The position numbers and the translations under genes were made by a program. A stretch of 51,618 bases of DNA from Spirogloea muscicola. Taxonomy: Eukaryota > Streptophyta > Zygnematophyceae > Spirogloeales > Spirogloeaceae. The notes under the pieces are model-generated. The model was not told where the DNA came from. It ran no database searches and worked only from the letters and a program-made list of their open reading frames with translations. Positions 26,501 to 37,567 of the stretch are shown here, piece by piece. Where the stretch lies: positions 205,661-257,278 of the forward strand of contig WELB01000132.1 of the NCBI GenBank assembly GCA_009602725.1, written 5' to 3'. Positions within the stretch are counted from its first letter, which is position 1; every line of letters begins with the position of its first letter.

Positions 26501-29500
26501 CGTCACCGCCCGAATCTCTGCTGCTTCTCCACACTGGCGCGCCAGCGGGAGGTGACGAGGAAGGCGGCAGCGCTGGCGCGGAGGCAGTGTCGGCTGCGCC
26601 GCCTTCTGTATTCCTCAATGCAGGCCTGCAGAATGGCGTGCTGCTGCGCACGGAGGTGGACATGGTCACCGGTCAGCTCTCAGGTAAGCAGTCAGCTGGA
26701 TGGAAACTTCAGGCTGCAGCATGTTGCCTCTTGCACATGCACATGCGCAGATCGAGAATGTTTATGTCTGCCACTTAAGAGTTCCTAGTCATTATAATGT
26801 ATGTCAGTAGAGAGTCAAGTGGGCCAAGTAGTCTCTGTTTACTCATTGTCAGCTTATGCATTAGCACTTATGTGTAAATATGACGAGCTGATGTTGGCTA
26901 TGCAGACACGCGGACGCGCTTCCTGGGCCTGCGAGCCCCAAAGCTATTTGCAGTGGCAGTGCGGGGGCGGCAAGCAATGCTGTGCTTGAGCTCTCGGCCG
27001 TGGCTTGGATACTGGTGGCAGGGCCACTTCCAGCTTACGCCCCTGTCCTATGAGGCGCTGGAGCACGCCGCGCCGTTTGCGAGCGAGCAGTGCCCCGAGG
27101 GCGTCGTGGCGGTTGCCGGCGACGCCCTGCGCGTGTTCGCAGTCGAGCGCCTGGGCGATGCCTTCAACCAGACCGCCATCCCGCTGCGCTACACGCCCCG
27201 CCGCATGGTGCTGCACCCATCTCGCAAGGCGCTGATTGTCATCGAGACCGACACAAGCTCATTCTCCGCCGCTGAGCGTGAAGTGCTGCGCCAGGAGGCC
27301 ATTGAGGCCCACGGCTTGGCTCGAGGTGGCTGCTTGGCCGAGCCCCTCTGATTCCACATTTCACTGAACGCACATAGAATCCGATTGTCAAATTGGACCT
27401 TGTTGGACCATTGGCTTTAAGAATCTCTTGTAGACATACTCTCAGGATGCAGCAGTTGCAGGTGTCAGGCTGTATTTGTAGCTGCAGCCTTGTTCAGGTT
27501 GTCGACCAACATGTGGCGCCCAATGAAGCCTCTCGATGCTAATCTCACATGTGTCCTTGTGTCCCTCTCCACTTAAAGCAGGCAGGAAGAAGATGGACGT
27601 AGACCACCTGGAGAACGGTAACCATGCCGCGGCGGTGCCCAAGCAAGAGCCGGACGAGGATTTAGCTGAGGAGGACGAGGACCCGCTGCCGGAGGAGCAG
27701 TACGGGTATCCGCGTGCCGAGTCGGGCAAGTGGGCGTCGTGCGTGCGCGTCGTGGACCCTGTGGAGGGCGCCACGACGTGCCTGCTGGAGCTGCAGGATA
27801 ACGAGGCCGCCTTCAGCATCGCCACCGTGCAGTTCGCTGCGGACAAGGACCTTGGCACGCTCGTGGCGGTCGGGACGGGCAAGGACCTCCAGTTCTGGCC
27901 CAAGCGTGCAGGCTCCGGCGGGTTCATCCACATATACAAGTTTGTGAGCGACGGTGCAGAACTGGAACTTGTTCACAAGACCCCTGTGGACGGACCTCAC
28001 CCCCCGACGGCTTTGCGAGCTTTCCAGGTAATCTGAGCTTTAAAAATGCTTTGGCAATTTCTCAGTAATCATCTTCTTGTTTGCAAATTTGAGACTTTTT
28101 GCTAGCTAAATAGAATTCTCTGCTTGCCAGCCTGACTTACTTTGTGCTCTCCTGCATCTGTGAGATTGATGTGACTGGTAACCATGCAGCTACTTGCGTG
28201 GGGGTGGCGCAGGGGCGCCTGCTAGTGGGATTGGGGCCGGTGCTTCGCATCTATGACTTGGGCAAGCGCAAGCTCCTGCGCAAGTGCGAGAACAAGAACT
28301 TCCCCAGCACCATCACATCCATCACCACATACGGCGACCGCATTTATGTTGGAGACTTGCAAGAGGTGATTTGCAATCATCAGAGCTTCTTGTGCACAGC
28401 TTGATGAGAGGATTTGCTGATTTGATCACTACAGCAAATCTGTATGCATCAATCCTTGAAGGCCAGGACTAGCTGGGCATGTAAGCTAGTGCCGAACAGG
28501 AGAGCTTGCATCACTGATGTGACCAAATTTGCCTGTCTGGTCAGTCATTCCACTACGTGAAGTACCGGCGGGACGAGAATCAGTTGTATATATTTGCAGA
28601 CGATGTGAGCCCCCGATGGCTCACCGCTGCACTCCACGTTGACTTCGACACCATGGCTGGCGCCGATAAGTTTGGCAACATCTACTTTGTGCGTTTGCCA
28701 CAAGATCTGTCAGAGGAGATCGAGGAGGACCCCACTGGTGGTAAGATCAAATGGGAGCAGGGGAGGCTCAACGGGGCACCAAATAAAGTGGAGGAAATCA
28801 TCCAATACCACGTCGGCGAGGTGGTCACTTGTATGCAGGTGTGTGCAGCGCTGAGGCTGCCTGCAGCTGACGTGTAGGAGCTGGGTCGGATGCTGACACT
28901 CCTGAGTCAGTGGTTTGAACCTGGTCGTTGATGCTTGGGTGCTGCCTGCAAGACATTTAGGAGTTCTGATGATGGCATGGTTGACATCCGCAGAGGGCGG
29001 CGCTCATCCCTGGCGGCGGGGAGTCACTGATCTATGGCACCATGATGGGCAGCCTCGGCGCGATGCTGCCATTTTCATCTCGGGAGGATGTGGACTTCTT
29101 CTCGCACCTTGAGATGCACTTGCGGCAGGAGAACCCACCCCTCTGCGGTCGCGACCACATCTCTTACCGCTCCGCTTACTTTCCTGTTAAGGTGCGCTCG
29201 CTAAGTATGCCTGCTCTTGCACCTGTAGAAAGAGAGGCTCTCCTTGCACCCTGTTGTTATCATTGGCATATTTATATCCATGTGTTTGTATCGTGATGAA
29301 GTTTAGGACATGACTGGTGAACTTTGGCTGCAGGGCTGCTGTTTCTAGTTTTATGTTTTCTAAATTAGTGGGCTACTCTTTGGATCACCCTGCAGGATGT
29401 CATTGACGGGGACCTGTGTGAGCAGTTCCCCTCGCTGCCAATGGACATGCAGAAGAAGATTGCAGAGGAGCTGGACCGTACGCCCGGTGAGATCCTAAAG

Positions 29501-29533
29501 AAGCTCGAGGACATCCGGAACAGGATACTCTGA
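23593..29533 (+). CDS. SF3B3: Splicing factor 3B subunit 3 (SF3b130/SAP130)
   Basis: Exons 23593-24492, 24596-24667, 24835-25215, 25327-25527, 25859-26023, 26323-26683, 26906-27325, 27582-28027, 28213-28365, 28545-28838, 28994-29191 and 29396-29533; 3729 nt, 1242 aa, slightly longer than the ~1215 aa typical. Large beta-propeller scaffold of the U2 snRNP SF3b complex, related to DDB1 and CPSF160 (family knowledge). It opens [13 protein letters not shown] after a Kozak-like context. Other landmarks are [24 protein letters not shown]-type motif [54 protein letters not shown], and the end [20 protein letters not shown]. Extra length comes from low-complexity Gly/Ala/Glu stretches near codons 660-690 and an acidic linker after about codon 860. 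The second intron uses a GC donor (AAG/gcacgt). Confidence 0.96.
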
Positions 29534-30367
29534 CACTGCCTCCTCAGTCAGTCATGCCGCCTTCTCTCGGCACCTCTCCTTCTGATACCCAACCTCAAAT
29601 TGGTCTCCAAAGACTCTTGGATTTGTTCACACTCACGGCAGACTTTCAGAGAAACCTTCTAATCTGCTGTATAAGTAGGAGTCAGCAGCCATGTACAGGT
29701 ACTGCATGTTTGCTTGTCAAAGGGGGTCCGCAATGTGTGGCGCTGCAAGTGGCGCTGCGCGTGGCCCAAACGTGCAAACGGCGCTGGGGCCTCGTCAACT
29801 ACCCTTCTCCCGCGTTTTGAGCTTTGCCAACCGCCAGAGGCGTGCTTCGCCCTTGGCCGCTGCTGGCTCTGGCTGTCAAAATCTGTGCGCGTCTCCCGTG
29901 GCTGCACGGCAGCAGGGAGAGAGGAGACATGCTGCGCTCTCTCGCCCCCTGCACTTGGGGTGCCACACGAGTCTGCGTCTGTGTGCCGTGCCAGGATGCT
30001 GGCACCTGGGCAAGGAGCCAAACCACGGCAAACCCCTGAGGCATTGCTCTGCTTTCTCAGCAGCCAGAGCGAGCGACGGCAATGGCTGCAATAGAAGCAT
30101 CAACATCAGAAGTGCGAGCTCGTCGCGAGCGCAGAGTGGCCCCTGCCCTTGTCAGCCGGCATCAGCTCCGCCAGGTGTGCTAGGTGTACTGGGTGCCACA
30201 GGTGCCTGTTTGCACAGAAAGAGCTTGATCAAAGCTGAGAAACCTGGCCTACAGGCAGTGCATGGATCTCTGTCCTTATATATTTATATATAAGCCCTGT
30301 CAGGGCTACAACCAAGTCACATCATGGCTAAGAGCCCCTCCAGTAGTGGCAAGTGAATGCTAAGCAA
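29534..30367. other. Convergent intergenic spacer SF3B3 / taxilin
   Basis: 833 bases between facing stop codons. An AT-rich run at 30277-30293 is followed by a perfect 7-bp inverted repeat with a 1-base loop at 30293-30307 (AGCCCTG, T, CAGGGCT). No gene is seen. Candidate 3' UTRs and polyadenylation regions of both genes. Confidence 0.5.
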
Positions 30368-33072
30368 TCAAAAAAGAGGGAGGAAGGGCGACAACTCAGT
30401 GCTCACCTGTGGCAAGCTCACGGCAGCTCCTGGCGAGGGTGTTGCCGCCGCCGCAGATGCTGCAAGCTTGCGCTCCAGCTGCAGCGATCGGCAGAGCGCC
30501 TCAAGGCGCTCCTTCTGCGTGCGCACCGTTTCCAACTGTTTCTTCGTCGCGCTCCGCTGCGAATCTCCCCAGTTTTACAGCAGCATCAGGCTCAGGCTCT
30601 CTCACCTTCCAGGACAGTCATTGGCCGGTTGTGACTGAAGCTGGTCACAGCACTCAGGACATCATCTACTCAACCCCTCAATCTCTCCACTAAAGTCCTG
30701 AATCTCAATCTTGCAGCATCCAAATGGAGACACTGTTACACAAGGCCCTCAAATCACCAAGTCCTCTCTGTACTTCCAATATCTGATGTCAAACTTGACC
30801 TTAAAACAAGCAAGTCAGGGAAGCAGAGTACTCCAGGGCGTTTGTCCCTCCTCCTAGCTACAGAGCCGAACCCAGGCTTTACCTCGTCTAGCAGCTCAAT
30901 GATGGAGACGTCCGACTTCTCGCACTTGGCCTTGAGGGATCCATTCTCCTTCTCCAGCTTCTTTATTGTCTTGGACATCTGCTTACCAGTTGGCAGCCAT
31001 TGCCAGGACGTCACGGCAGCACAGTGTTGTGGATGAGTCTTCTTGGCGCTGACAGCAACATTGGCTAGAGATGAAGCAGAATCGCAACGCCCTCTGTTCC
31101 TCATACCCCAAGCCAGCATGCCAAGCCCCTCAAAGGGGGATCTGACTGATAGGCTCTAAAGGCGGGGGATATCCGCAAGCCTCGACATTATGCCCACCTT
31201 TTCCATCTCCTTCTTGAAGGTGGAGAAGACCTCATTGCTCTTCGTCAGCGTATCCTGTGTTGCAGCGGCGGCCAGCGTCACATGCGGCTACAGAGCCACG
31301 CCCGCCGATAACGGCGGCAAAGCCGATGCACGATCAACTTGTTGCGTGCGGCAGCGAGGGAGTGTCAGACCTGAAACTGCTCAAATTTGTCGCCGTACAT
31401 GGCAAGCTGCGAGCGGAGCTCCGCCTCTGTCTTGAGAAGCTGGTTGATCTGCTCCAAGTACATCTGAGCCTGATCGCCACCGCCCAGCCGCAGAGCGTAA
31501 GAAGCTGCCGCTCTGTCGGCGGGGCTAAGCAAGAGCCGCGCACAAATGAAGAGGGGTCCTGGCGCAACCTTGGCGTCACCCTGCGCAGCGACGTCCTGCT
31601 GCTGCTTGAGCTTCGCCTCCAGGAGCTGCTGCTCCAGCACCTTGGTGCGCAGCTGTGCACCAAGTCCCGCATGCGCTGCCCTGAATGCTGTCAGCTGTGC
31701 ATGGGCTCAAGCAGCCCCTGCTGTGGCCAAGTCTGAGCCTGGCCCTGCCAGCTGTGGCCAGCATGCAAGCCGCTGCATCCAAGCGCTAGCGCTGGGCAAG
31801 GCATTGCAAGAGCAGGCAGGGCGGGCTTGCTCGACCTGGTGTGCGAAATGCTGCTCCCTTATCTCGTACTGCTGCCTGAAGTGCTTGAGCTTGTCCTTCA
31901 GGCTACGACACGCGAAACGGGCAAGCTCGGACTGAAGATGTTGGCACCTCAGAAGGTGGGAAGGAGGACAAAGGGAGCGAGACAGAGAAGGAGGCAAGGA
32001 GGGAGAAAGGAGGAGGGAGAGAAAGATAGAGAGGAGGGAAGGGACGGGGGGCGATGTTGGGAAAATGTACACAGAGAGCTTGCGGGAGGGAGGAGAAGAG
32101 GGAGAAGGGTAGGAGGGAGGGTGTGGACCACAGAGAAGACAGGCGGCGAAATGGGCAAGACAGAGGGGAGGGAGGGGGGTGGACGACAACAAAGGGGGTC
32201 AGCTTCAAGCATGCGGCGACTACCAGGCGGCGATCACAGGCAAAATAACCGAAAGCAGAGCCTGCGTCGTCGGCCGCCGCACCGCCGGTGGGCAACTCAC
32301 GTTTCGTTCTCGCGGATCTGCCGGATGCGCTCGTCGCTCTGGTCCTCCAGCTTGCTTGTGATGTCCTGGACGAGGAGGCCAGCGGGCGACGAGGTCGGCA
32401 GAGCCTCAGCCGGCAGAGGGGTCAGCAGCAGGCTGAGAGGAGGGAGAGAAGAGGGAGGAGGGTGGCAGCCCAGTGGAGTGTTGAGGCTCTCCTTCACCTT
32501 GATGGTGGCGTGGAACTTGGCCGACAGCTCCTGCCGCTTGTGCTGCTCGTCCAGCGCCACGCGCTTGCTCTCGTCCTGCGCCAGCGCCCACAAGCCAAGT
32601 GCAGCACAGTCAGGTGGGAATCTGCGGCTCTCGAGCTGTCCTGAGCGCCTGTCGCAGTGCGATGGCCATGGCCGGCTTGCCGGCGACCGTCATGACAGCC
32701 AGCCCGCGTAGGAATGGCGAGGGGCTGACGATGACGGCCTTGTTCTGGCGCTGCAGCTCCCGGCACAGCGACTCCAGTTTCTGCCGCACGGCCGCGCCTT
32801 TGGCGCTCTCCGCCACGGCTGCCCCCCGCGAGCGCAGCGTCAGCCGAGGCCGCGCCAGCGTCAGGCCAGCGGGACGACGAGCCGTCAGGAGTTGGGCTTG
32901 CGGGAGCCATGGCGGCCGTGGCGGGCAGCCGCTCACCGAGGTCCCGGTCCCGCTGCGCGTGCTCGCAGCGGCGGCGCAGCGCGCCGAGATCCGCCTCCAG
33001 CTGCCGCATCTCCACGAGCTGCCGGAGAAGGCGGCGGCGCCCGCTCGACCCAAATCAGCGAGCCTACGGCGG

Positions 33073-33103
<31 letters not shown>

Positions 33104-33176
33104 GGCGTGCCTGCTTCTGGAAGCGCGCGTAGAGCAGGCGGAGCTTCTCCTCGGCGCTGGCGTCAGAGCCCTCCAT
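30368..33176 (-). CDS. Taxilin-family coiled-coil protein, N-terminus uncertain
   Basis: Exons 33176-33111, 33018-32937, 32818-32730, 32575-32498, 32365-32301, 31902-31836, 31652-31569, 31469-31371, 31254-31198, 30978-30883 and 30556-30368; 972 nt, 323 aa. Taxilins bind syntaxins and act in vesicle traffic (family knowledge). Diagnostic segments are RQKLESLCRELQRQNK, EDQSDERIRQIRENE, LKHFRQQYEIREQHF, YGDKFEQFQ, TLTKSNEVFSTFKKEME, TIKKLEKENGSLKAK and TQKERLEALCRSLQLER. Almost the whole protein is coiled coil. The ATG at 33176 is the first in frame, but basic coding-like sequence (GKERRRQLRELR) continues upstream toward the gap at 33284, so the true start may be lost. Intron 1 (33110-33019) seems to use a GC donor inside a GCC repeat. 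The last exon may read to TGA at 30368 or be spliced further; the former is simpler. Confidence 0.85.
31955..32200 (-). repeat. Long polypyrimidine tract in a taxilin intron
   Basis: Nearly all bases on the plus strand are A or G over about 240 bases, so the sense strand of the taxilin intron (32300-31903) is an almost continuous C/T tract. Motifs such as CTCC and CTTC recur without exact periodicity. The tract ends some 50 bases before the acceptor. Confidence 0.75.
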
Positions 33177-33227
33177 CGTCGAGCGCAGCTCCCGCAGCTG
33201 CCGCCGCCGCTCCTTGCCCGCCGCTGT

Positions 33228-33258
<31 letters not shown>

Positions 33259-33284
33259 GCCCAGCCTCAGGATCCGGACGCGCC

Positions 33285-34024
33285 NNNNNNNNNNNNNNNN
33301 NNNNNNNNNNNNNNNNNNNNNNNNNNNNNNNNNNNNNNNNNNNNNNNNNNNNNNNNNNNNNNNNNNNNNNNNNNNNNNNNNNNNNNNNNNNNNNNNNNNN
33401 NNNNNNNNNNNNNNNNNNNNNNNNNNNNNNNNNNNNNNNNNNNNNNNNNNNNNNNNNNNNNNNNNNNNNNNNNNNNNNNNNNNNNNNNNNNNNNNNNNNN
33501 NNNNNNNNNNNNNNNNNNNNNNNNNNNNNNNNNNNNNNNNNNNNNNNNNNNNNNNNNNNNNNNNNNNNNNNNNNNNNNNNNNNNNNNNNNNNNNNNNNNN
33601 NNNNNNNNNNNNNNNNNNNNNNNNNNNNNNNNNNNNNNNNNNNNNNNNNNNNNNNNNNNNNNNNNNNNNNNNNNNNNNNNNNNNNNNNNNNNNNNNNNNN
33701 NNNNNNNNNNNNNNNNNNNNNNNNNNNNNNNNNNNNNNNNNNNNNNNNNNNNNNNNNNNNNNNNNNNNNNNNNNNNNNNNNNNNNNNNNNNNNNNNNNNN
33801 NNNNNNNNNNNNNNNNNNNNNNNNNNNNNNNNNNNNNNNNNNNNNNNNNNNNNNNNNNNNNNNNNNNNNNNNNNNNNNNNNNNNNNNNNNNNNNNNNNNN
33901 NNNNNNNNNNNNNNNNNNNNNNNNNNNNNNNNNNNNNNNNNNNNNNNNNNNNNNNNNNNNNNNNNNNNNNNNNNNNNNNNNNNNNNNNNNNNNNNNNNNN
34001 NNNNNNNNNNNNNNNNNNNNNNNN
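33285..34024. other. 740-base assembly gap
   Basis: Only N. It separates the 5' ends of two divergent genes, taxilin and CSN3, and hides the start codon of CSN3 and perhaps of taxilin, with the promoter between them. CGC/GGC triplet repeats flank it on the left (33063-33110 and 33222-33256). Confidence 0.99.
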
Positions 34025-37000
34025 CGCTCGCCGCGCTCGACCCCGCCCGCCACGCCCTCCTGGCGCTCGCCATCCTGTGCGCCCAAACCCTGACCCTTAC
34101 TCCTAACCTTAAACTCTAAGCTTAAACCCTTTTCTATCTTCTAAACCCCGCCGCCTTCTCTCGGGCATCAGTTGGCGACCGTTATGTCGCTGACTCGCGG
34201 TTACTGAGGCGGTCAGCTTAGCAGCAGGCGACGTACACCTGTCAGTGCGCTCGCCTCTGTACTTGGCCACTCAGGCCCTCCATCACTGGATACACAAAGC
34301 CCATCCCTCTCTCCTCGGACATTCCTCTGGGCTGGCCTCTCACAACCATTGCCTTGGACTGGAGAACCAATTTCTATCCTCCATTCTGACGTCTTCCCAG
34401 CTTCGTCGACTGGACGCTGGGGGCATGGTAGTGGCAGCCGTTCTTCTCGGCTGTGCGCTGAGAGGCTGCTCTGCCTCGACGCGGCTGCGGCGGCGGCGGC
34501 GGCGGCGGCGATGGCGGCCAGCGATGCACAGGGCAACAGCTGGGGGGCGGGCCGCGAGCAAGCGGACGCGTTCGTGGCGGACGCCTGCGCCGCGCTGCTG
34601 GCCGGCAGCGCCGAGCAGCTGCGCCTCGTCCCCGACAAGGGTACCCACTTACATCCCCACTCTCCTCCCTCCTCCCCTCCTCTCTTTGTCTGGCCACCCA
34701 CCTCGCTCGTCTCCTTGCTTCGCCCTCCTCTGCCGTAGTTCCACAGGCCCGCCGCTTGTTGACGAGCTCGTTGTGTGGTGCCGCTTGACGCGCCGCCGCC
34801 GCCCTGCGGTGATCATGACGGCGTCGCTGGCAGTCAACTCGGTGTGCCGGCAGCTCAAGGAGGCGGCGCTGGCGCGCGGCGAGCCGGCGCGCGCCCTCCT
34901 GCCGCTGCTGGCGGCGGCGCGCAAGGTGGCGCCCAGCGCCGAGCACCTGACGCCGCAGCACGCCGACGCTGCCCAGCTCTGCCTGCTGTCGCGCACCTAC
35001 GCTGCTGCGCTGCCGCTGCTCGACGCTGGCATCATCGACGTCGACGCCGCCCGCTCGGGCGCCACGCCCCGTGACCTCCTCCTGTACTTTTACTATGGGT
35101 GCGGTGCCGCGGCTCTCTAGTCCTGCCGTTGCCGTTGCTGCAGCTGCCATCCGTCCACACCAAGGCTGAAGTTGCCCGCTCTCAGAGACACGACTACCAG
35201 CTCTCACCGTTCTTTTGAGCATAGAGTTGGTCAATGAAATGACCATCCTGTGTCCACTGACTCTGATACTCGTCTGCCTTGCTGCTGCACGCCAGAGGCA
35301 TGATCTACATCGGCCTCAAGCGCTATGCCCGTGCAGTCGAGTTCCTCCAAAACGTATTGCAAAGCCAATCCAACCCCCCCTGACCCCCCCCCTCCTGCTT
35401 GCAACTAACGCTTCCTGCTGCTGCTCCTCTCTTCTCCAGCTCTTGCTACGTCTCATCTCTTTCTGCCTCCGCCTGCACGAGGCCACCACCTTCCCTCTAT
35501 GCCAAGTTACCTTCCAGGCACACTGACAAAGGTGCCCAGTGGTCACCCAGGCCTTCACGACGCCTGCAATTGTGCTCAACGCCATTGCTGTGGCAGCATA
35601 CAAGAAGTACGTCCTCATCTCGCTGCTCGCAAGCGGCCAGGTGAGCGCAGCCGCCCCGACCCACGGCCGCCAGCTGGCTCCTCACGTGTTACGTCACTGA
35701 CCTGCAAAGAGCCGGTGCGGAGGCACTACTGAGATGGGGCGCTCTGGTGATGCGTCTGGTGCCGCAGGTCCCGCAGTTCCCCAAGTACACGCCGCCTGTT
35801 GTGCAGCGCAACCTCAAGTCGTGTGCCCAGGTAGGGTGCCACCGCAACCACCATCGCAGCCGCCTCTATCACCACAGCTGTCATTGGGCTGCGGCAGATG
35901 CTGGCAAGTTCCTCACGGTGTCCTATGCAGCCAGCCGGGCACGGTGCACTGATGGTGAGGCACTCACAGCTTGCTTTGTGATCGTGCTCCGGAACACCCA
36001 TGGCCCCCGGGCAGGACTACGTGGACATCATGGCTGTGTACGGCACGCGCAGCATTGGCGATCTGGAGCGCTGCGTGGCTGGCCACGAGGACGCCCTCCA
36101 GCGGGTGAGCCGAGGGGGTCCGGGCCCCTTACCTCCCTCCGCGCCCACTTCGAGCTGTTATTGCTCCACGCCGCCAAGTGCTTCTTCCAGCAGCCCGGCC
36201 TTCCCTGGGTAGCGGTTATGTGTGGTGTCTATACCTGTTTTTGATTGACAATTGAATTCCATTTGCGCCTTTGCAGGATAATAACCTCGGGCTGGCGAAG
36301 CAGGTTGTCGCGTCGCTGTACAAGCGCAACATCCAGCGCCTTACACAGACCTACCTCACGCTCTCGCTCGCTGACATCGCCGCCACCGTGCAGCTCCCCG
36401 GCCCCAAGGAGGCTGAGCTCCACATCCTCCGCATGGTCTGTTCTCCCCTGGCAGCGCCGTAGCGTGAAGATGGGCTTGCAGGGAAGCCTTGCCGCCCGGC
36501 CATTACTTGTCACCTTGTGACTATTCTATGTCACATATATTGACTTGCTGTAGAAGCTGCGTCATACAGACAGTGGGGTGAAACCAGCTATGGCTGACTA
36601 CTTTGCACGCAGATTGAGGACGGCGAGATCTTCGCGACCCTGAACGAGAAGGACGGCATGGTGCAGTTCCTGGAGGACCCAGAGCAGTACACATCGCCTG
36701 AGGTCACCGACCGCCTCGACGCCAACATCAAGAAGTGAGGCTGTCGCAGCCGCTCACCTGCAACATTAGCATTGCTGCCACCTAAGATGCCTTGGCCTTA
36801 TTCGGAAGCACCATCAACTCGCCCTTATGTACTTGAACGCTTGCTGTGCAGCATGATTGACGTCGCTTGGAAAATTGAGGTGATGGACGAGCAGATCTCA
36901 TGCGACCATGCATACCTCAGCAAGGTGCAAGCAACACCTGGCTATCTCATGCCCCTCTGAGTCTAGCAGGCAGTTGCTGCCACTATTTGAGACGATGAAA

Positions 37001-37125
37001 GCTTCGCACTGATCCTGCACCATGTCGCTTGCCACTGGCAGCTGTCTCTGAAGGACAGAGGGAGATATGCCGGCGACGCGGATGATTTCGAGCTTGGCCC
37101 ACAAAAGATGTTCGAATCGATGTGA
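34025..37125 (+). CDS. CSN3: COP9 signalosome complex subunit 3, 5' incomplete
   Basis: Exons (gap)34025-34074 approx., 34465-34640, 34834-35098, 35296-35353, 35551-35640, 35768-35830, 36015-36104, 36277-36435, 36613-36734, 36852-36924 and 37054-37125. A PCI-domain subunit of the CSN complex, which removes NEDD8 from cullins (family knowledge; FUS11 in Arabidopsis). Landmarks are [14 protein letters not shown] right after the gap, [90 protein letters not shown], and the C-terminal [11 protein letters not shown]. Exon 2 carries ten consecutive Ala codons (a GGC-type repeat at 34485-34510) before an internal Met, an insertion not usual in the family. The acceptor of exon 5 (CACCCAG at 35550) was chosen because it keeps phase and family length. 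Intron 1 contains a transposon-like repeat. Confidence 0.93.
34160..34362 (+). repeat. Repeat family R1, copy C, inside CSN3 intron 1
   Basis: 34160-34235 matches the reverse complement of about 51058-50981 nearly throughout: both hold GGGCATCAGTT, GACTCG, GGTTACTGAG or a close form, GTCAGCTTAGCAGCAGGCGA. Similarity continues through TGTACTTGG and GCCCTCCAT. The tail motif GGGCTGGCCTCTCACA follows near 34330. So one element covers at least 200 bases here. Confidence 0.8.
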
Positions 37126-37567
37126 CTCAGCTACCTTTGTACAGCTCCTCTGCTGGACCTGAGGGCGAGCACCATTGGCAGAGCACCTATTGGCTGCAAA
37201 ACCTCTGCTCTTGTCAATCGCACAGCCCTTGGATGACATGCTTATTGTGTGGCTGTTGCATGGGTAATGGCTGGGAAAGTATGGTAGAAGAGATTGTCAA
37301 TGATGACTGTTATGTGACAACAGCAACACCAGCTTGGCCATTTCTGCACCAAAGGGGCTGCTCGCCTGCAACGCGTGCGTCTAGCCGAGCGGCTCAGCTT
37401 CCACCAGAGTCCTCCAATTGCCGGCGGCCATGGAGCAGGTCTGGGTCAGAGACGGGCAACATCTGTCCTAGGGTCCTAGGTGCGAGCTATGCGGCAGGCA
37501 AGGCCGAGGGTGTGATGGAGGGGGTAGAAGGATGGTCGCTGGTCGTTGTTTGCTGCAGCTGCGTCAG
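37126..37567. other. Convergent intergenic spacer CSN3 / TM9SF
   Basis: 442 bases between facing stop codons, holding the two 3' UTRs. I see no further feature. Confidence 0.55.

Noticed and set aside
31827-32711. 294-codon open frame on the plus strand
   Set aside because: It runs through the purine-rich complement of a taxilin intron and over taxilin exons on the other strand. Its composition is Gly/Arg/Glu low complexity, with no domain.
33267-34119. Long open frames crossing the N gap
   Set aside because: They exist only because N codons are not counted as stops. Only the short piece after 34025 has real CSN3 sequence.
34084-34129. Interstitial telomere array
   Set aside because: Words similar to AAACCCT are present, but no two perfect copies are adjacent. 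Too degenerate to call as an array; mentioned only as context.
35540-35550. Earlier acceptor (GCCCAG at 35539) for CSN3 exon 5
   Set aside because: It would break the reading frame; the CACCCAG acceptor keeps phase and the family's residue count.
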